This document shows positions 25,560 through 34,689 of a stretch of 64,000 nt of DNA, one piece after another. Origin of the DNA: Paenibacillus silvisoli (GTDB lineage Bacteria > Bacillota > Bacilli > Paenibacillales > Paenibacillaceae); assembly GCF_030866765.1 (NCBI RefSeq), contig NZ_CP133017.1:1889001-1953000 (forward strand). Direction: 5' to 3'. The position numbers and the translations under genes were made by a program. Position 1 is the stretch's first letter. Every line of letters starts with the position of its first letter. Under the pieces are notes generated by a model, which did not search any database, was not told where the DNA came from, and saw only the letters and a program-made list of their open reading frames with translations.

Positions 25560-26855
25560 TTATCTGCTGGATTTCAACTGCTCCAGGTCGAGGAAGTCGT
25601 GATCTTGATTGTAGGCCGGCACGCCATGGATGCCGACGTCTAGTCCGATGAGCTCTTCGTCTCTCGATACGCGCACCGGGATGAACCGCTTGATGGCCAG
25701 AAGAACGATCCACGTCAGCGCAAAGCCCCAGACACTGACGATTGCAAGGCCAAGCGCTTGGACGCCGAGCAAATTCCAGCCGCCGCCATAGAACAAGCCG
25801 TAGTATTCTTGGCCAATTCCTTTCGTCATCTCCGGCATGGCGAACAGTCCGACGGCGAGCGTCCCTAAGCTGCCGCTGACGCCGTGCACGGCGAATGCGC
25901 CTACCGGATCGTCGATGCGTTTGCTATCGAGGAGCTCTGTAATAAGCACCATCGCGATGCCGCATACGACGCCGATTAGAATCGCGGCGCCGTCCGATAC
26001 GAACGCGCAGCCGGCCGTAATGCCTACCAGTCCGGCGAGCGATCCGTTGATAACCATCGGCGGATCGGCTTTCTTATACCGGAACATGGTGAATAGAATG
26101 CAGGTTGCTCCCCCGGCCGCCGCGGAAAGCATGGTCGTGATGGCGATGTGGCCGATGGAACCGTTCGTGGCGCTGAGCGTGCTTCCGGAGTTGAAGCCGA
26201 ACCAGCCGAACCAGAGGATGAACGCGCCGACCGAAGCGAGCGGCAGGTTGGACGGAGGGACGATGTTGCTTTTGCCGTCCGCCGAAAATTTTCCGATACG
26301 AGGGCCGATGAAGATCGCCGCGGCAAGCGCTGCAAAGCCGCCGAGCGCATGGATGACTGCGGAGCCGGCGAAGTCGATCATGCCGAGCTTCCCCAGCCAG
26401 CCGCCGGCCGCCCACACCCAATGTCCGGCAACCGGGTAGATTAGGCCGGTCATGGCGATCGTGTACAATATGTACGCCCGGAAGTGGATGCGTTCCGCTA
26501 CGGCGCCGGATACGATGGAGATGACGGCGATAACGAACGCGCACTGGAACAGCCAATACGTTTCATGCGAGATGTTGTTCGCGATATGCGACAGATCGCC
26601 GTTCAGCAGGAAGCCCGTCGTGCCGATCAATCCGCCGGTATCTTTGCCATACATCAAACCGAAACCGATAAAATAAAAGATTAGTGCGCCGAAGGTGATG
26701 TCCACGAACACCTTCATAATGATGCTGACTGCGTTTTTCTGCCTGACAAAGCCTGCCTCAAGAAGCGCGAAGCCGCCTTCCATCAGCAGGATCATGGCGG
26801 CCGTCAATACGACCCAGATCGTATCGAGTCCGGCTGACAGCGTAGCTACATCCAT
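25560..26855 (-). CDS. amtB: Ammonium transporter
   Basis: The 431-aa protein has about 11 transmembrane helices and typical Amt sequences: MEGGFALLEAGFVRQKN near the N-terminus, AGSAVIHALGGFAALAAA with the first pore histidine, and FAVHGVSGSLGTLAVG with the second. It conducts ammonium at low supply. No glnK lies next to it, unlike the nrgAB pair of Bacillus. The upstream region has a sigma-A promoter with a TnrA/GlnR-like box at about -53, which predicts activation on nitrogen limitation. GAGGAGATG precedes the ATG. Confidence 0.95.
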   Translation of the reverse strand: MDVATLSAGLDTIWVVLTAAMILLMEGGFALLEAGFVRQKNAVSIIMKVFVDITFGALIFYFIGFGLMYGKDTGGLIGTTGFLLNGDLSHIANNISHETYWLFQCAFVIAVISIVSGAVAERIHFRAYILYTIAMTGLIYPVAGHWVWAAGGWLGKLGMIDFAGSAVIHALGGFAALAAAIFIGPRIGKFSADGKSNIVPPSNLPLASVGAFILWFGWFGFNSGSTLSATNGSIGHIAITTMLSAAAGGATCILFTMFRYKKADPPMVINGSLAGLVGITAGCAFVSDGAAILIGVVCGIAMVLITELLDSKRIDDPVGAFAVHGVSGSLGTLAVGLFAMPEMTKGIGQEYYGLFYGGGWNLLGVQALGLAIVSVWGFALTWIVLLAIKRFIPVRVSRDEELIGLDVGIHGVPAYNQDHDFLDLEQLKSSR

Positions 26856-26918
26856 GCGTTCATCTCCTCTAAGTTGTTTTTCATGTTAGGTTTTGTCTCT
26901 CAATCCGATCCGAAACCC

Positions 26919-26948
26919 ATTATATAAGCGCTGCGTAAGCGATGTCAA
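26919..26948 (-). promoter_or_regulatory. Sigma-A promoter of amtB
   Basis: On the minus strand TTGACA (26948-26943) and TATAAT (26924-26919) are both perfect and 18 bp apart. Confidence 0.8.
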
Positions 26949-26956
26949 CGCAATGA

Positions 26957-26973
26957 AGTGATAAGACCTGACA
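26957..26973 (-). promoter_or_regulatory. TnrA/GlnR-like box upstream of amtB
   Basis: On the minus strand TGTCA-GGTCTTA-TCACT differs from TGTNA-N7-TNACA at one position. Its centre is about 53 bp upstream of the inferred start, close to the activator position of the Bacillus nrgAB TnrA site. Confidence 0.6.
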
Positions 26974-27132
26974 TGAGGTTGTCTGTTTGAATGAAAGCGC
27001 TTATTCGCGCATGGCTGCTCGGTCTGCAGACGTAGATAGTGTTCAACCGGGAGACCCTTTTAAGTCGCTTGGGGCATCGGGTATACTTGGAGTACAAACC
27101 TTTGGAGAAGCGATTGGGAGTTGGTGGCGGCA

Positions 27133-28233
27133 ATGAACGGGAATTTTATCAGCCGGTTTATGTGGGGTCTCTTTATTATAGTAGTAGGCGTAGGCTTGAT
27201 GCTGAGACAGAGCGGTGTCATCGATTTCGATATCGGACTTGTATGTATGACGTATTGGCCGCTCATTCTTCTCTTCGTCGGCGTGCAAGGCATGCTGCAG
27301 CGAGCGGCATACGGCATCGGCTCCTTCTTCGGATCGTCCGTGCTGCTTATTCTCGGCTTTATTTTTCTGGGCCGCAACTTGGATTGGTTCATCTGGTCGG
27401 TCGGGGATATTATGCAGTTCGCCGGTCCGCTGGTGCTGATTCTGTTCGGACTGCGCATGATTTTGAAGCCGAAGGCGAAGAAGAAGGACGCGGTGCCTGG
27501 CGATGAGGAGTGGAAGGCTTATACGAGCTACAGTCCATTCGATCAAGACGTTCCGCCGGCGCCTCCGCTTCATCCGGATCCGACGAAGGAGCCGGAAGCG
27601 AAGGAGCAGCAGGGCGCCGCGAAGGAACAGCCGATGGGGGCGCAAATTCCTCCGCATCCCACGGAGGGCCAGATCCCGCAGCGGCCTGTGCAGCCTTTCG
27701 AGCCGTTTGCGAATCATCACGCGAAGCAGAAATGGGAAGAGCGCGCAGCCAGAACGAGGGCGCATATCGAGCGCCACGCCGCGCATCGCAAGCGGATCCA
27801 TGATAAGTTTCATCACCGCAATGACCGCGTGGAATGGTGGAATCATGATCCGAGCGTGCAGACGCGGTCCGGTTTTATCGGCGACATTTACTTGGGTCAG
27901 GATTATTGGGAGCTTAAGCCGATGAATATCTCACATTTTATCGGAGATACGGTGCTTGATCTGACCAAGGCGCAAATATTGCCCGGCGAAACGAAAATTT
28001 ATATCTCTTCCTTTATAGGCGATGTGAAAGTTTACCTCCCGGACGATTACGAAGTCGGCGTGCATGTCGTTTCCAGCGCGTTCGTCGGCGATGTGGCGGT
28101 GCTGGAGCACCGGGAAGGCGGCATCTTCAAGAACATGGATATCGAAACGCCTCTCTTCAACGAAAACGAGAAAAAAATCAAGCTCCACGTCAGTACGTTC
28201 ATCGGCGATGTACGCGTGACGAAGGTAGGTTGA
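27133..28233 (+). CDS. liaF: LiaF-like cell-envelope stress response inhibitor
   Basis: The 366-aa protein has four hydrophobic segments in residues 1-105. A long polar linker (about 115-245), rich in Pro, Glu, Lys and His, follows, and then the LiaF C-terminal domain with repeated FIGD motifs (GFIGDIYLG, HFIGDTVLD, SFIGDVKVY, AFVGDVAVL, TFIGDVRVT). LiaF keeps the LiaS kinase inactive until cell-wall antibiotics act. It is much longer than Bacillus LiaF (about 241 aa), the extra part being the linker. It precedes liaS by 8 bp. liaI and liaH are absent here. The ATG at 27133 is preceded by GGGAG and GGTGG. Confidence 0.88.
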   Translation: MNGNFISRFMWGLFIIVVGVGLMLRQSGVIDFDIGLVCMTYWPLILLFVGVQGMLQRAAYGIGSFFGSSVLLILGFIFLGRNLDWFIWSVGDIMQFAGPLVLILFGLRMILKPKAKKKDAVPGDEEWKAYTSYSPFDQDVPPAPPLHPDPTKEPEAKEQQGAAKEQPMGAQIPPHPTEGQIPQRPVQPFEPFANHHAKQKWEERAARTRAHIERHAAHRKRIHDKFHHRNDRVEWWNHDPSVQTRSGFIGDIYLGQDYWELKPMNISHFIGDTVLDLTKAQILPGETKIYISSFIGDVKVYLPDDYEVGVHVVSSAFVGDVAVLEHREGGIFKNMDIETPLFNENEKKIKLHVSTFIGDVRVTKVG

Positions 28234-28240
28234 TGCGGCC

Positions 28241-29281
28241 ATGATGGTCAGACTGTTGCGCAACAGCAAGTGGGATATGATTCTGCTGTTTTTGGCGGCC
28301 TCGACGATTTCCGTCTTGACCTGGCAGATCGGCACGGAGCTGACCGTCAAAGGGGTCAGCAGCCTGCTCTGGATCGGCGTTGCGGTGCTTTTCCTGCTGA
28401 TCAGCGCCGTATTCGGTTATTGGGCGGCACAGCGGATTCAGCGTCAAATGGATTTGCTTGTGCTCGGCATGAAGCAGGCCGCGCACGGCAACTACACGAC
28501 GAGGCTTCCGGAAGAAGGCGCGTTTTCCCCGGCGCTGCGCGAGTTTAACGATATGATGGCGTCCCTGGATGAGAAAATGCAGTGGATTCAGCGCTCCGGC
28601 GAGGAGCAGGTCATGCGGGAGACGGCTTCGAACGAAGCCGCGGTACTGGAGGAGCGAAGGCGGCTGGCTCGCGATCTGCACGATACGGTATCGCAGCAGC
28701 TGTTTGCCATCCATATGTCGGCCTCGTCGCTTCCGAAGCTGCTTGAGCTTAACCCGGGCCGGGCCAGCGACGTAATGGATCAGCTGATCTCGATGTCTTC
28801 GATGGCGCAGAAGCAGATGCGCGCCTTCATCGCGCAATTGCGGCCGATGGAGCTGGAGGGCAGGTCGCTTCAAGAAGCGCTCGATAAGTGGTTTCCCGAC
28901 TACTGCCGCCAGAACGGGCTGCAAGGCGTGCTGGAATGGCGCGTCAAGGAGCGGCTGTCGGAGGCGAAGGAGCATCAGCTGTTTCTGATCGTGCAGGAAG
29001 CGATGGCGAACATCGTGAAGCATGCGGGCGCGCAGACGGCGCTCTTGACCGTCGCCGAGACGGAACGGCAAATCGTCATGACGCTGCAGGACGACGGAGC
29101 GGGCTTCCGCGCCGATCAGGTGAAGCGCGGCTCTTACGGGCTGTCGACGATGCGGGAGCGGGCGAGTAAATTAGGCGGAGACGCCTCCATTATAAGTAAA
29201 CCGGGTAGCGGAACTCGAGTTCGGGTCACGCTGCCTAATTATGTGAACAAGGGAGAGGGTCGCACCGATGAGCCTCAATAA
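28241..29281 (+). CDS. liaS: LiaS-like sensor histidine kinase
   Basis: This 346-aa kinase has two hydrophobic segments (about residues 13-32 and 42-65), then a HAMP-like region and a HisKA_3 dimerisation domain. The phosphoacceptor histidine is in RRLARDLHDTVSQQ at about residue 147. The HATPase domain has VKHAGAQTA, DDGAGFR and the glycine-rich end GSGTRVRVTLP. It would phosphorylate LiaR at the downstream locus. The start is ATG 28241, with AAGGTAGG in the end of liaF. Confidence 0.9.
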   Translation: MMVRLLRNSKWDMILLFLAASTISVLTWQIGTELTVKGVSSLLWIGVAVLFLLISAVFGYWAAQRIQRQMDLLVLGMKQAAHGNYTTRLPEEGAFSPALREFNDMMASLDEKMQWIQRSGEEQVMRETASNEAAVLEERRRLARDLHDTVSQQLFAIHMSASSLPKLLELNPGRASDVMDQLISMSSMAQKQMRAFIAQLRPMELEGRSLQEALDKWFPDYCRQNGLQGVLEWRVKERLSEAKEHQLFLIVQEAMANIVKHAGAQTALLTVAETERQIVMTLQDDGAGFRADQVKRGSYGLSTMRERASKLGGDASIISKPGSGTRVRVTLPNYVNKGEGRTDEPQ

Positions 29282-29933
29282 TAGCTGGAAAATTATGATC
29301 GTCGACGATCACGACATGGTGCGCGCAGGGCTGCGCACGTATTTGATGCTGGATCCGAAATTCGAGGTCATCGCGGAAGCGGCAAACGGCAAGGAAGCGC
29401 TCGATATGCTGCGTGCTGGCGTGCCGGACGGCCCGCCGCAGCTGGTGCTGATGGACTTGATGATGCCGGTTATGGACGGCGTCGAAGCAACGCGCCATAT
29501 GATGAAAGAATTTCCGGAGCTGAAGATCGTTATGCTCACAAGCTTCCTCGAAGACGAGAAGGTCGTCGCGGCCGTTGAAGCCGGTGCCGTGAGCTATGTG
29601 CTCAAGACGGTATCCGCCGAGGAGTTGATCTATGCGCTGAACGGTGCGGCGAAGGGGATGCCGGTCATGACGCACGACGTTTCCCAGGCGCTGACCCGCG
29701 GATTGCGGCAGCGCAGCACGCAGGGAGCGGATGAAGGGCTGACGGACAGAGAGAAGGAAGTGCTGCTGCTGATCGCCGAAGGGATGTCCAACAAGGAGAT
29801 TGCCGACGAGCTTCATATCAGCATCAAGACGGTAAAGACGCATGTCAGCAACCTGCTGATGAAATGCGAGCTTGAAGACCGGACGCAGCTGGCGGTATAC
29901 GCGCATCGCAAAGGTTGGGTAAAGACGGGATAA
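29268..29933 (+). CDS. liaR: LiaR-like NarL-family response regulator
   Basis: The 221-aa protein has a receiver domain (IVDDHDMVR at the start, phosphoacceptor Asp in LVLMDLMMPVMDG at about residue 64) and a C-terminal LuxR-type helix-turn-helix (LTDREKEVLLLIAEG, then NKEIADELHISIKTVKTHV). It overlaps liaS by 14 bp, so the two are translationally coupled. It should activate cell-envelope stress genes. Confidence 0.92.
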   Translation: MSLNNSWKIMIVDDHDMVRAGLRTYLMLDPKFEVIAEAANGKEALDMLRAGVPDGPPQLVLMDLMMPVMDGVEATRHMMKEFPELKIVMLTSFLEDEKVVAAVEAGAVSYVLKTVSAEELIYALNGAAKGMPVMTHDVSQALTRGLRQRSTQGADEGLTDREKEVLLLIAEGMSNKEIADELHISIKTVKTHVSNLLMKCELEDRTQLAVYAHRKGWVKTG

Positions 29934-29992
29934 CAGGCAGTCTCTCCGGGCAAGCTAACCGCAACACTACGCCAGGAGGAGACGAAGCAGCG

Positions 29993-30406
29993 ATGATCCC
30001 CCTTGAATCCAAGCTGGAATCGAGCGAGAAGGAATTTACGGAAGTGAAGAGCATGCTGGAGGAGCACGAGTTCGCCCTCGGCGGCAATTGGGACTATGCG
30101 CACGGTTACTTCGACCGTTTTCTGGATGATGAGCATAAAGTATGGCTGCGCATGCCCTTCGATGTCATTAACGGCAATATCGACAGCGACACGCAGGACC
30201 TTGATGCCAAAATCAGAATGGGTCAGCCGTTCGTGCTGAAGCATATTTACAACGAAGGGCTCGATAAAGAAGCTCATCCGCGGACGTTCGGCAGCTTGGT
30301 GGATCAATTCCAGGAGCCGCTGGATAAGGATGCCGAGGTGGACGGGAAATGGGTGTCCAAGGCGAAGCAGGTGCTCGGAGAAGTGGAGGAGCGTCTGCTT
30401 CATTAA
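29993..30406 (+). CDS. YugN-like family protein
   Basis: The 137-aa soluble protein begins MIPLESKLESSEKEF and contains ALGGNWDYAHGYFDRFLDD near residues 29-47, as in the YugN-like family of Bacillales, whose function is unknown. The ATG at 29993 has CAGGAGGAG upstream; an open frame extends back to 29915 without a site. It lies 60 bp after liaR, perhaps in the same transcript, and a terminator follows. Confidence 0.75.
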   Translation: MIPLESKLESSEKEFTEVKSMLEEHEFALGGNWDYAHGYFDRFLDDEHKVWLRMPFDVINGNIDSDTQDLDAKIRMGQPFVLKHIYNEGLDKEAHPRTFGSLVDQFQEPLDKDAEVDGKWVSKAKQVLGEVEERLLH

Positions 30407-30427
30407 GAGAGTTGGAGAGTTGAACGG

Positions 30428-30469
30428 AAACCGGGTGGCGGCGCGTAACGTGCCGAGCCCGGTTTTTTT
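30428..30469 (+). terminator. Intrinsic terminator after the yugN-like gene
   Basis: AAACCGGG pairs with CCCGGTTT, followed by a T run. Confidence 0.85.
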
Positions 30470-30487
30470 ATGTTCCATTATAATTAT

Positions 30488-30504
30488 TTTAAGTTTGATT
30501 TAAG
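30488..30504 (+). promoter_or_regulatory. Direct repeat upstream of htrA, possible response-regulator site
   Basis: TTTAAG-N5-TTTAAG repeats with 11-bp period, the spacing expected of OmpR/PhoB-type regulators. The OmpR-type regulator encoded at 32434 is the obvious candidate. Confidence 0.4.
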
Positions 30505-30600
30505 GTAGATTGTGCATGATAGAACTATGAAGAACAGGTAAGCCAAACTTGGAAATGAATGAGAACACCTTCATGGGAACGAAATAAGGAGGAATACAAA

Positions 30601-32223
30601 ATGGACGAAAACAAAAAACAAAACGGATACGACGATTTCTTCCGCGATCAGGAAGGCGGCAGCGAGGATATCCGCGACCAACATACTTCTGACGACGCAA
30701 AGCCTCAGGATGAGGCGGGCAAAGGATCGTACTACTATTCTTACGGGCCGTTCAAATCCGGCGCTGGGGACGCCGAGCCGCCAAGAGGTCCGGGACATGA
30801 CGCGGGCTCCGCGAATAACGTTTACGGGAGCGGCAACGGAGCGGATGGCGGACAGCATTCGGTTGAAGTGACGCCGCCCGCGCAGCTTCGCCCGTTCGCG
30901 CCGTCGCAATCGGCTCGCGGCGGCTGGCAGACGAAGGAGCAGCGCCGCAGCCCGTTCCGGGCGATGTTCGCTTCGTTCCTGGCCGGCGTCGTCGTCGTCG
31001 GATCGCTGATGTTCGTATCGGATAAGCAAAACTGGTTCACCTCGGACCAAGCGCTGACGCAATCGGCGTCCGAGCAAGCGAATTCGGCGGTGAGCAAAGC
31101 GGGCGATGACGGCAAAGTGTCCGCGGCGGCAGACGTCGTTCGGCCGAACAATATCGCGCAGCTCTTCGAGAAAGCCAGCCCGGCGGTGGTGAAGATCGAG
31201 ACGTTCTCCAAGCAGCGCGCCGGCGGCAATCAAGGCGGCTCGATGGACGACTTCTTCAGCCAATTCTTCGGCGATGACTTCGGCGGTCAAGGCGGCGGCC
31301 AAGGCGGTCAAGGCCAAGATAACGGTACGGGCGGTCAAAGCGGGCAAGGCAGCGGAGAATTGGTGCCGGAAGGCATCGGTACGGGCTTCTTCTTTGACTC
31401 CACCGGTTATATTTTGACGAATCAGCACGTTGTCGGCGACGCCGATGAAATTCAAGTGACGGTGCAAGGCCGCAATAAGCCGCTTGTCGCGAAGAAGCTG
31501 GGCTCCGATTACAATCTTGACCTTGCCGTTCTGAAAGTAGAAGGCACGGGCTTCCCGACGCTTCCGATCGGCAGCTCCGACAAAATCAACATCGGCGACT
31601 GGGTTGTCGCAATCGGTAACCCTTACGGCTTTGACCATACGGTAACGGTCGGCGTGCTCAGCTCCAAGGAGCGTCCGATCAGCATTCCGGATACGCAAGG
31701 CACGCGCCAATACGAGCACTTGCTGCAAACGGACGCTTCCATTAACCCGGGCAACTCCGGCGGGCCGCTTCTGAACCTGCAGGGCGAAGTCATCGGCATC
31801 AACACAGCCGTCAGCTCGCAAGCGCAGGGCATCGGCTTCGCGATTCCGACAAGCACGATTACGGAAGTGCTCGAGAACCTGAAAGCGAACAAAGAAATTC
31901 CGAAGAAGCCGGCTCCGTTCATCGGCGCAACGCTGGCTGAAATTACGGATGAGATCGCCAAGGAGCTTGGCCTCTCCGGCAAAGAAGGCTCCATCGTACA
32001 AGGCGTGCTGTACAAATCGCCGGCTTACATGGCCGACCTGAGACAGTATGACGTCATCACCGGCATGGACGGAACGAAATACGCCAATCGCGAAGATCTG
32101 ATCGCCGCGATCCAGAAGAAAGCGGTCGGCGACAACGTGACGCTGAACATCGTCCGTAACGGCGAGAAGCTGGATCTGAAGGTTACGGTCGGCAACAAGA
32201 ACGAATTTGCACAGCAGCAATAA
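30601..32223 (+). CDS. htrA: HtrA/DegP-type membrane-anchored serine protease
   Basis: This 540-aa protein has a 120-residue polar cytoplasmic N-terminus and one transmembrane segment at about 122-140 (FASFLAGVVVVGSLMFV). The trypsin-like domain has His in LTNQHVVGD, Asp in NLDLAVLKV and Ser in NPGNSGGPL. A Gly/Gln-rich insertion lies between about residues 215 and 255, before the protease core. One C-terminal PDZ domain follows from about 440. It degrades or refolds damaged secreted proteins. AAGGAGG lies 9 nt before the ATG. The two-component pair that follows is a likely regulator. Confidence 0.93.
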   Translation: MDENKKQNGYDDFFRDQEGGSEDIRDQHTSDDAKPQDEAGKGSYYYSYGPFKSGAGDAEPPRGPGHDAGSANNVYGSGNGADGGQHSVEVTPPAQLRPFAPSQSARGGWQTKEQRRSPFRAMFASFLAGVVVVGSLMFVSDKQNWFTSDQALTQSASEQANSAVSKAGDDGKVSAAADVVRPNNIAQLFEKASPAVVKIETFSKQRAGGNQGGSMDDFFSQFFGDDFGGQGGGQGGQGQDNGTGGQSGQGSGELVPEGIGTGFFFDSTGYILTNQHVVGDADEIQVTVQGRNKPLVAKKLGSDYNLDLAVLKVEGTGFPTLPIGSSDKINIGDWVVAIGNPYGFDHTVTVGVLSSKERPISIPDTQGTRQYEHLLQTDASINPGNSGGPLLNLQGEVIGINTAVSSQAQGIGFAIPTSTITEVLENLKANKEIPKKPAPFIGATLAEITDEIAKELGLSGKEGSIVQGVLYKSPAYMADLRQYDVITGMDGTKYANREDLIAAIQKKAVGDNVTLNIVRNGEKLDLKVTVGNKNEFAQQQ

Positions 32224-32433
32224 AGCCGCTTTATCAGAGCGCATTCAGTCGTCCCTGACTGTCTGCGCTTCTTTTATGGGGAAATATGGACATGCTGTTT
32301 CATGGCTTGTCCGACTTGCGATATAATAAATGCAAAGAAATCCGAGGAGGGCAACAGCGATCGGAACAACGTTTCGCACGCGCAGCGGCATGCTCCGAGC
32401 TTAAATATAGTTGTTTGATGATGGGGGATTGCG

Positions 32434-33126
32434 ATGAGACCGCATATATTAGTAGTAGATGACGACGATAAAATCACTTCGCTGCTTCGGAGAAGCCTTG
32501 CGTTCGAGGGCTACGAGGTGGCGACGGCGAATAACGGCCTTGAAGGGCTGAGGCAAATGCTTTCGAGCGACCCGGATCTGCTCATTCTCGACGTTATGAT
32601 GCCGCAGGTGGACGGTTGGGAAGTATGCCGGCGCGTTCGCGAAGGCGGAAGCACGGTTCCGATCATGATGCTGACCGCGAAGGACGATATCAACGACCGC
32701 GTTCGCGGACTTGATCTGGGGGCGGACGATTACCTGGTCAAGCCGTTTGCGCTTGAGGAATTGCTCGCTCGCGTGCGCGCGCTGCTGCGCCGCAAATCCG
32801 ATAAGCTCGAGGATAGCTCGAGCCGCTTGCAATTCGAGGATTTGACGCTGGATCTCGATTCCCGCGAAGCGATTCGCGGCGGACGGCGGTTTGATCTGAC
32901 GGCAAAGGAATTCGATCTGCTGCAGCTGCTCATGCAAAATCCGCGCAGAGTGCTGACCCGCGATGCGATCATGGACAAAATCTGGGGCTTCGACTACAGC
33001 GGCGAATCGAACGTGCTCGAGGTTTATATCGCCATGCTGCGCCAGAAAACCGAGGATGGCAAGCTGCCCCGCCTGATCCAAACCGTTCGCGGCACCGGAT
33101 ACGTGCTGAGAGGCGAGGGAGGCTGA
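32434..33126 (+). CDS. OmpR-family response regulator, probable envelope-stress regulator
   Basis: The 230-aa protein has a receiver domain (VDDDDKI, Asp in LLILDVMMPQVDG at about residue 51, Lys in YLVKPF) and an OmpR winged helix (FDLTAKEFDLLQLL, then IQTVRGTGYVLR). It lies 210 bp after htrA and 4 bp before its kinase. CssRS in Bacillus and MprAB in mycobacteria also control HtrA-type proteases, so a secretion-stress role is inferred; the sequence does not prove it. Confidence 0.85.
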   Translation: MRPHILVVDDDDKITSLLRRSLAFEGYEVATANNGLEGLRQMLSSDPDLLILDVMMPQVDGWEVCRRVREGGSTVPIMMLTAKDDINDRVRGLDLGADDYLVKPFALEELLARVRALLRRKSDKLEDSSSRLQFEDLTLDLDSREAIRGGRRFDLTAKEFDLLQLLMQNPRRVLTRDAIMDKIWGFDYSGESNVLEVYIAMLRQKTEDGKLPRLIQTVRGTGYVLRGEGG

Positions 33127-33130
33127 CGGC

Positions 33131-34621
33131 ATGTCGATCCGGTTGAGACTTACGCTTTGGTATTCCGTCATTCTCGCGGTCACGCTCGTCGCGTTTGGCG
33201 TTGCGATTTATTTTTTCGTCAATTACAACACGTACAAAGAAATGAAGGTCAAGATCGAGCAGCAGGTCAATGCGATCAACATTACGTCGACCTTGGATAT
33301 GTTCGGCAATTATCAGACGCCGTCCTTCGTCATCGGGGACGAGGAGCTGTTTATCCAAGTCGATAATTACATGAACGGCGTGGTCAAGACGACATCGAAT
33401 TTGCGCCGAATCGATCTGCAGTTCCCGAAGCCTTCTTTAAAAGAAATCAACGACAGCTACGAAGGCTTCGAGCATATTAAAGCCGGCCCTTATCCGTTTC
33501 TGGTATACAGGCATATTTTGAAGCAGAACAATGAAGTGTTCGGTTTGCTGCAGGTGGCGGCTTACTCCGGCCGCGAAGAGAAGTTCCTGACCGAGCTGAA
33601 GACGACGCTCATCTCATCGTTGATCATTGTCGTGCTGATCGCTTTCACGATCGGCTTGTTCTTGGCGCGCAAAGCGCTCCGGCCGATCGAGGACGTCATT
33701 ACGGCGACCAATCAAATTCAGAACGGTTCGGATCTCAGCGTTCGCATTCCGAGAGAAGGCCCGCCGAACGACGAGCTCGGCCGGTTGACCGATACGCTCA
33801 ACGGCATGCTAGGGCGGATCGAAACAACCTATAACGGCTTGAATGAGGCGTACAAGGCGCAGAGGCGGTTCGTTTCGGATGCTTCGCACGAGCTCCGCAC
33901 GCCGCTTACTACGATCCGCGGCAACATCGAGCTGCTGGAGCGGATGTGGCTGCCAACGTTGGCGCCTGGCGCAGATTCGCAAGCGGATGATGCCGAGTTG
34001 CAGCATCTAAGCGAAAAAGAACGGAGCCGGATCGCGCTGACCCGCGAATCGATGCTGGATATTGCCGGCGAAGCGAAGCGGATGTCGAGCCTGGTCAACG
34101 ATCTGCTCGCGCTGGCGCGGGCAGATGCCGGCTATGAAATGGAGAAGTCCGTCCAGCCTTTGCTGCCGCTGGTAGAGGACGTTGCGCGCAAGGCGCAGCT
34201 GCTTCCAAGAAAAGCCGAATGGAAAATCGGGAACCTAAGCGCCATCGAGAACGTAGAAGTAGTAGCCCATGCCGATTTTCTTCGACAGCTCTTTTTTATT
34301 TTCGTGGAAAACGCGTTCAAATACACGCCGAGCGGATCCGTGGAGCTGCGCGCCATCCGGTCCGGCGACCAAGCCGGCATCATCATCAAGGATACCGGAA
34401 TCGGGATGGATCACGATCAGGTGCCGCACATCTTCGAACGCTTCTATCGCGCCGATGAATCCCGAGGGGAGACGAGCGGTACAGGCTTGGGCTTGTCGAT
34501 CGCCAAATGGATTATCGATGAGCACGGCGGCTCCGTCGAGGTTTCGACGCGGGCCGGAGCGGGAACGACATTCGTTGTTTGGCTGCCGATTGCTTTCCAC
34601 GAGATGTCGAATGAAGTATAA
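33131..34621 (+). CDS. Sensor histidine kinase with HAMP domain
   Basis: The 496-aa kinase has two transmembrane helices (about residues 10-32 and 158-180) around an extracytoplasmic sensor, then a HAMP domain. The HisKA histidine is in SDASHELRTPLTTI at about residue 257. The HATPase boxes are FVENAFKYTP, DTGIGM and GTGLGLSIAKWI. An insertion of about 30 residues lies between the H box and the rest of the dimerisation domain (LPTLAPGADSQADDAELQ). It pairs with the regulator 4 bp upstream. Confidence 0.9.
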   Translation: MSIRLRLTLWYSVILAVTLVAFGVAIYFFVNYNTYKEMKVKIEQQVNAINITSTLDMFGNYQTPSFVIGDEELFIQVDNYMNGVVKTTSNLRRIDLQFPKPSLKEINDSYEGFEHIKAGPYPFLVYRHILKQNNEVFGLLQVAAYSGREEKFLTELKTTLISSLIIVVLIAFTIGLFLARKALRPIEDVITATNQIQNGSDLSVRIPREGPPNDELGRLTDTLNGMLGRIETTYNGLNEAYKAQRRFVSDASHELRTPLTTIRGNIELLERMWLPTLAPGADSQADDAELQHLSEKERSRIALTRESMLDIAGEAKRMSSLVNDLLALARADAGYEMEKSVQPLLPLVEDVARKAQLLPRKAEWKIGNLSAIENVEVVAHADFLRQLFFIFVENAFKYTPSGSVELRAIRSGDQAGIIIKDTGIGMDHDQVPHIFERFYRADESRGETSGTGLGLSIAKWIIDEHGGSVEVSTRAGAGTTFVVWLPIAFHEMSNEV

Positions 34622-34689
34622 TAAGTAGGATGGGGCACTAGGCCCGAATTCGTGATGACTGGTTCAGCAGGAAAGCAGGTGCAAGCAGG

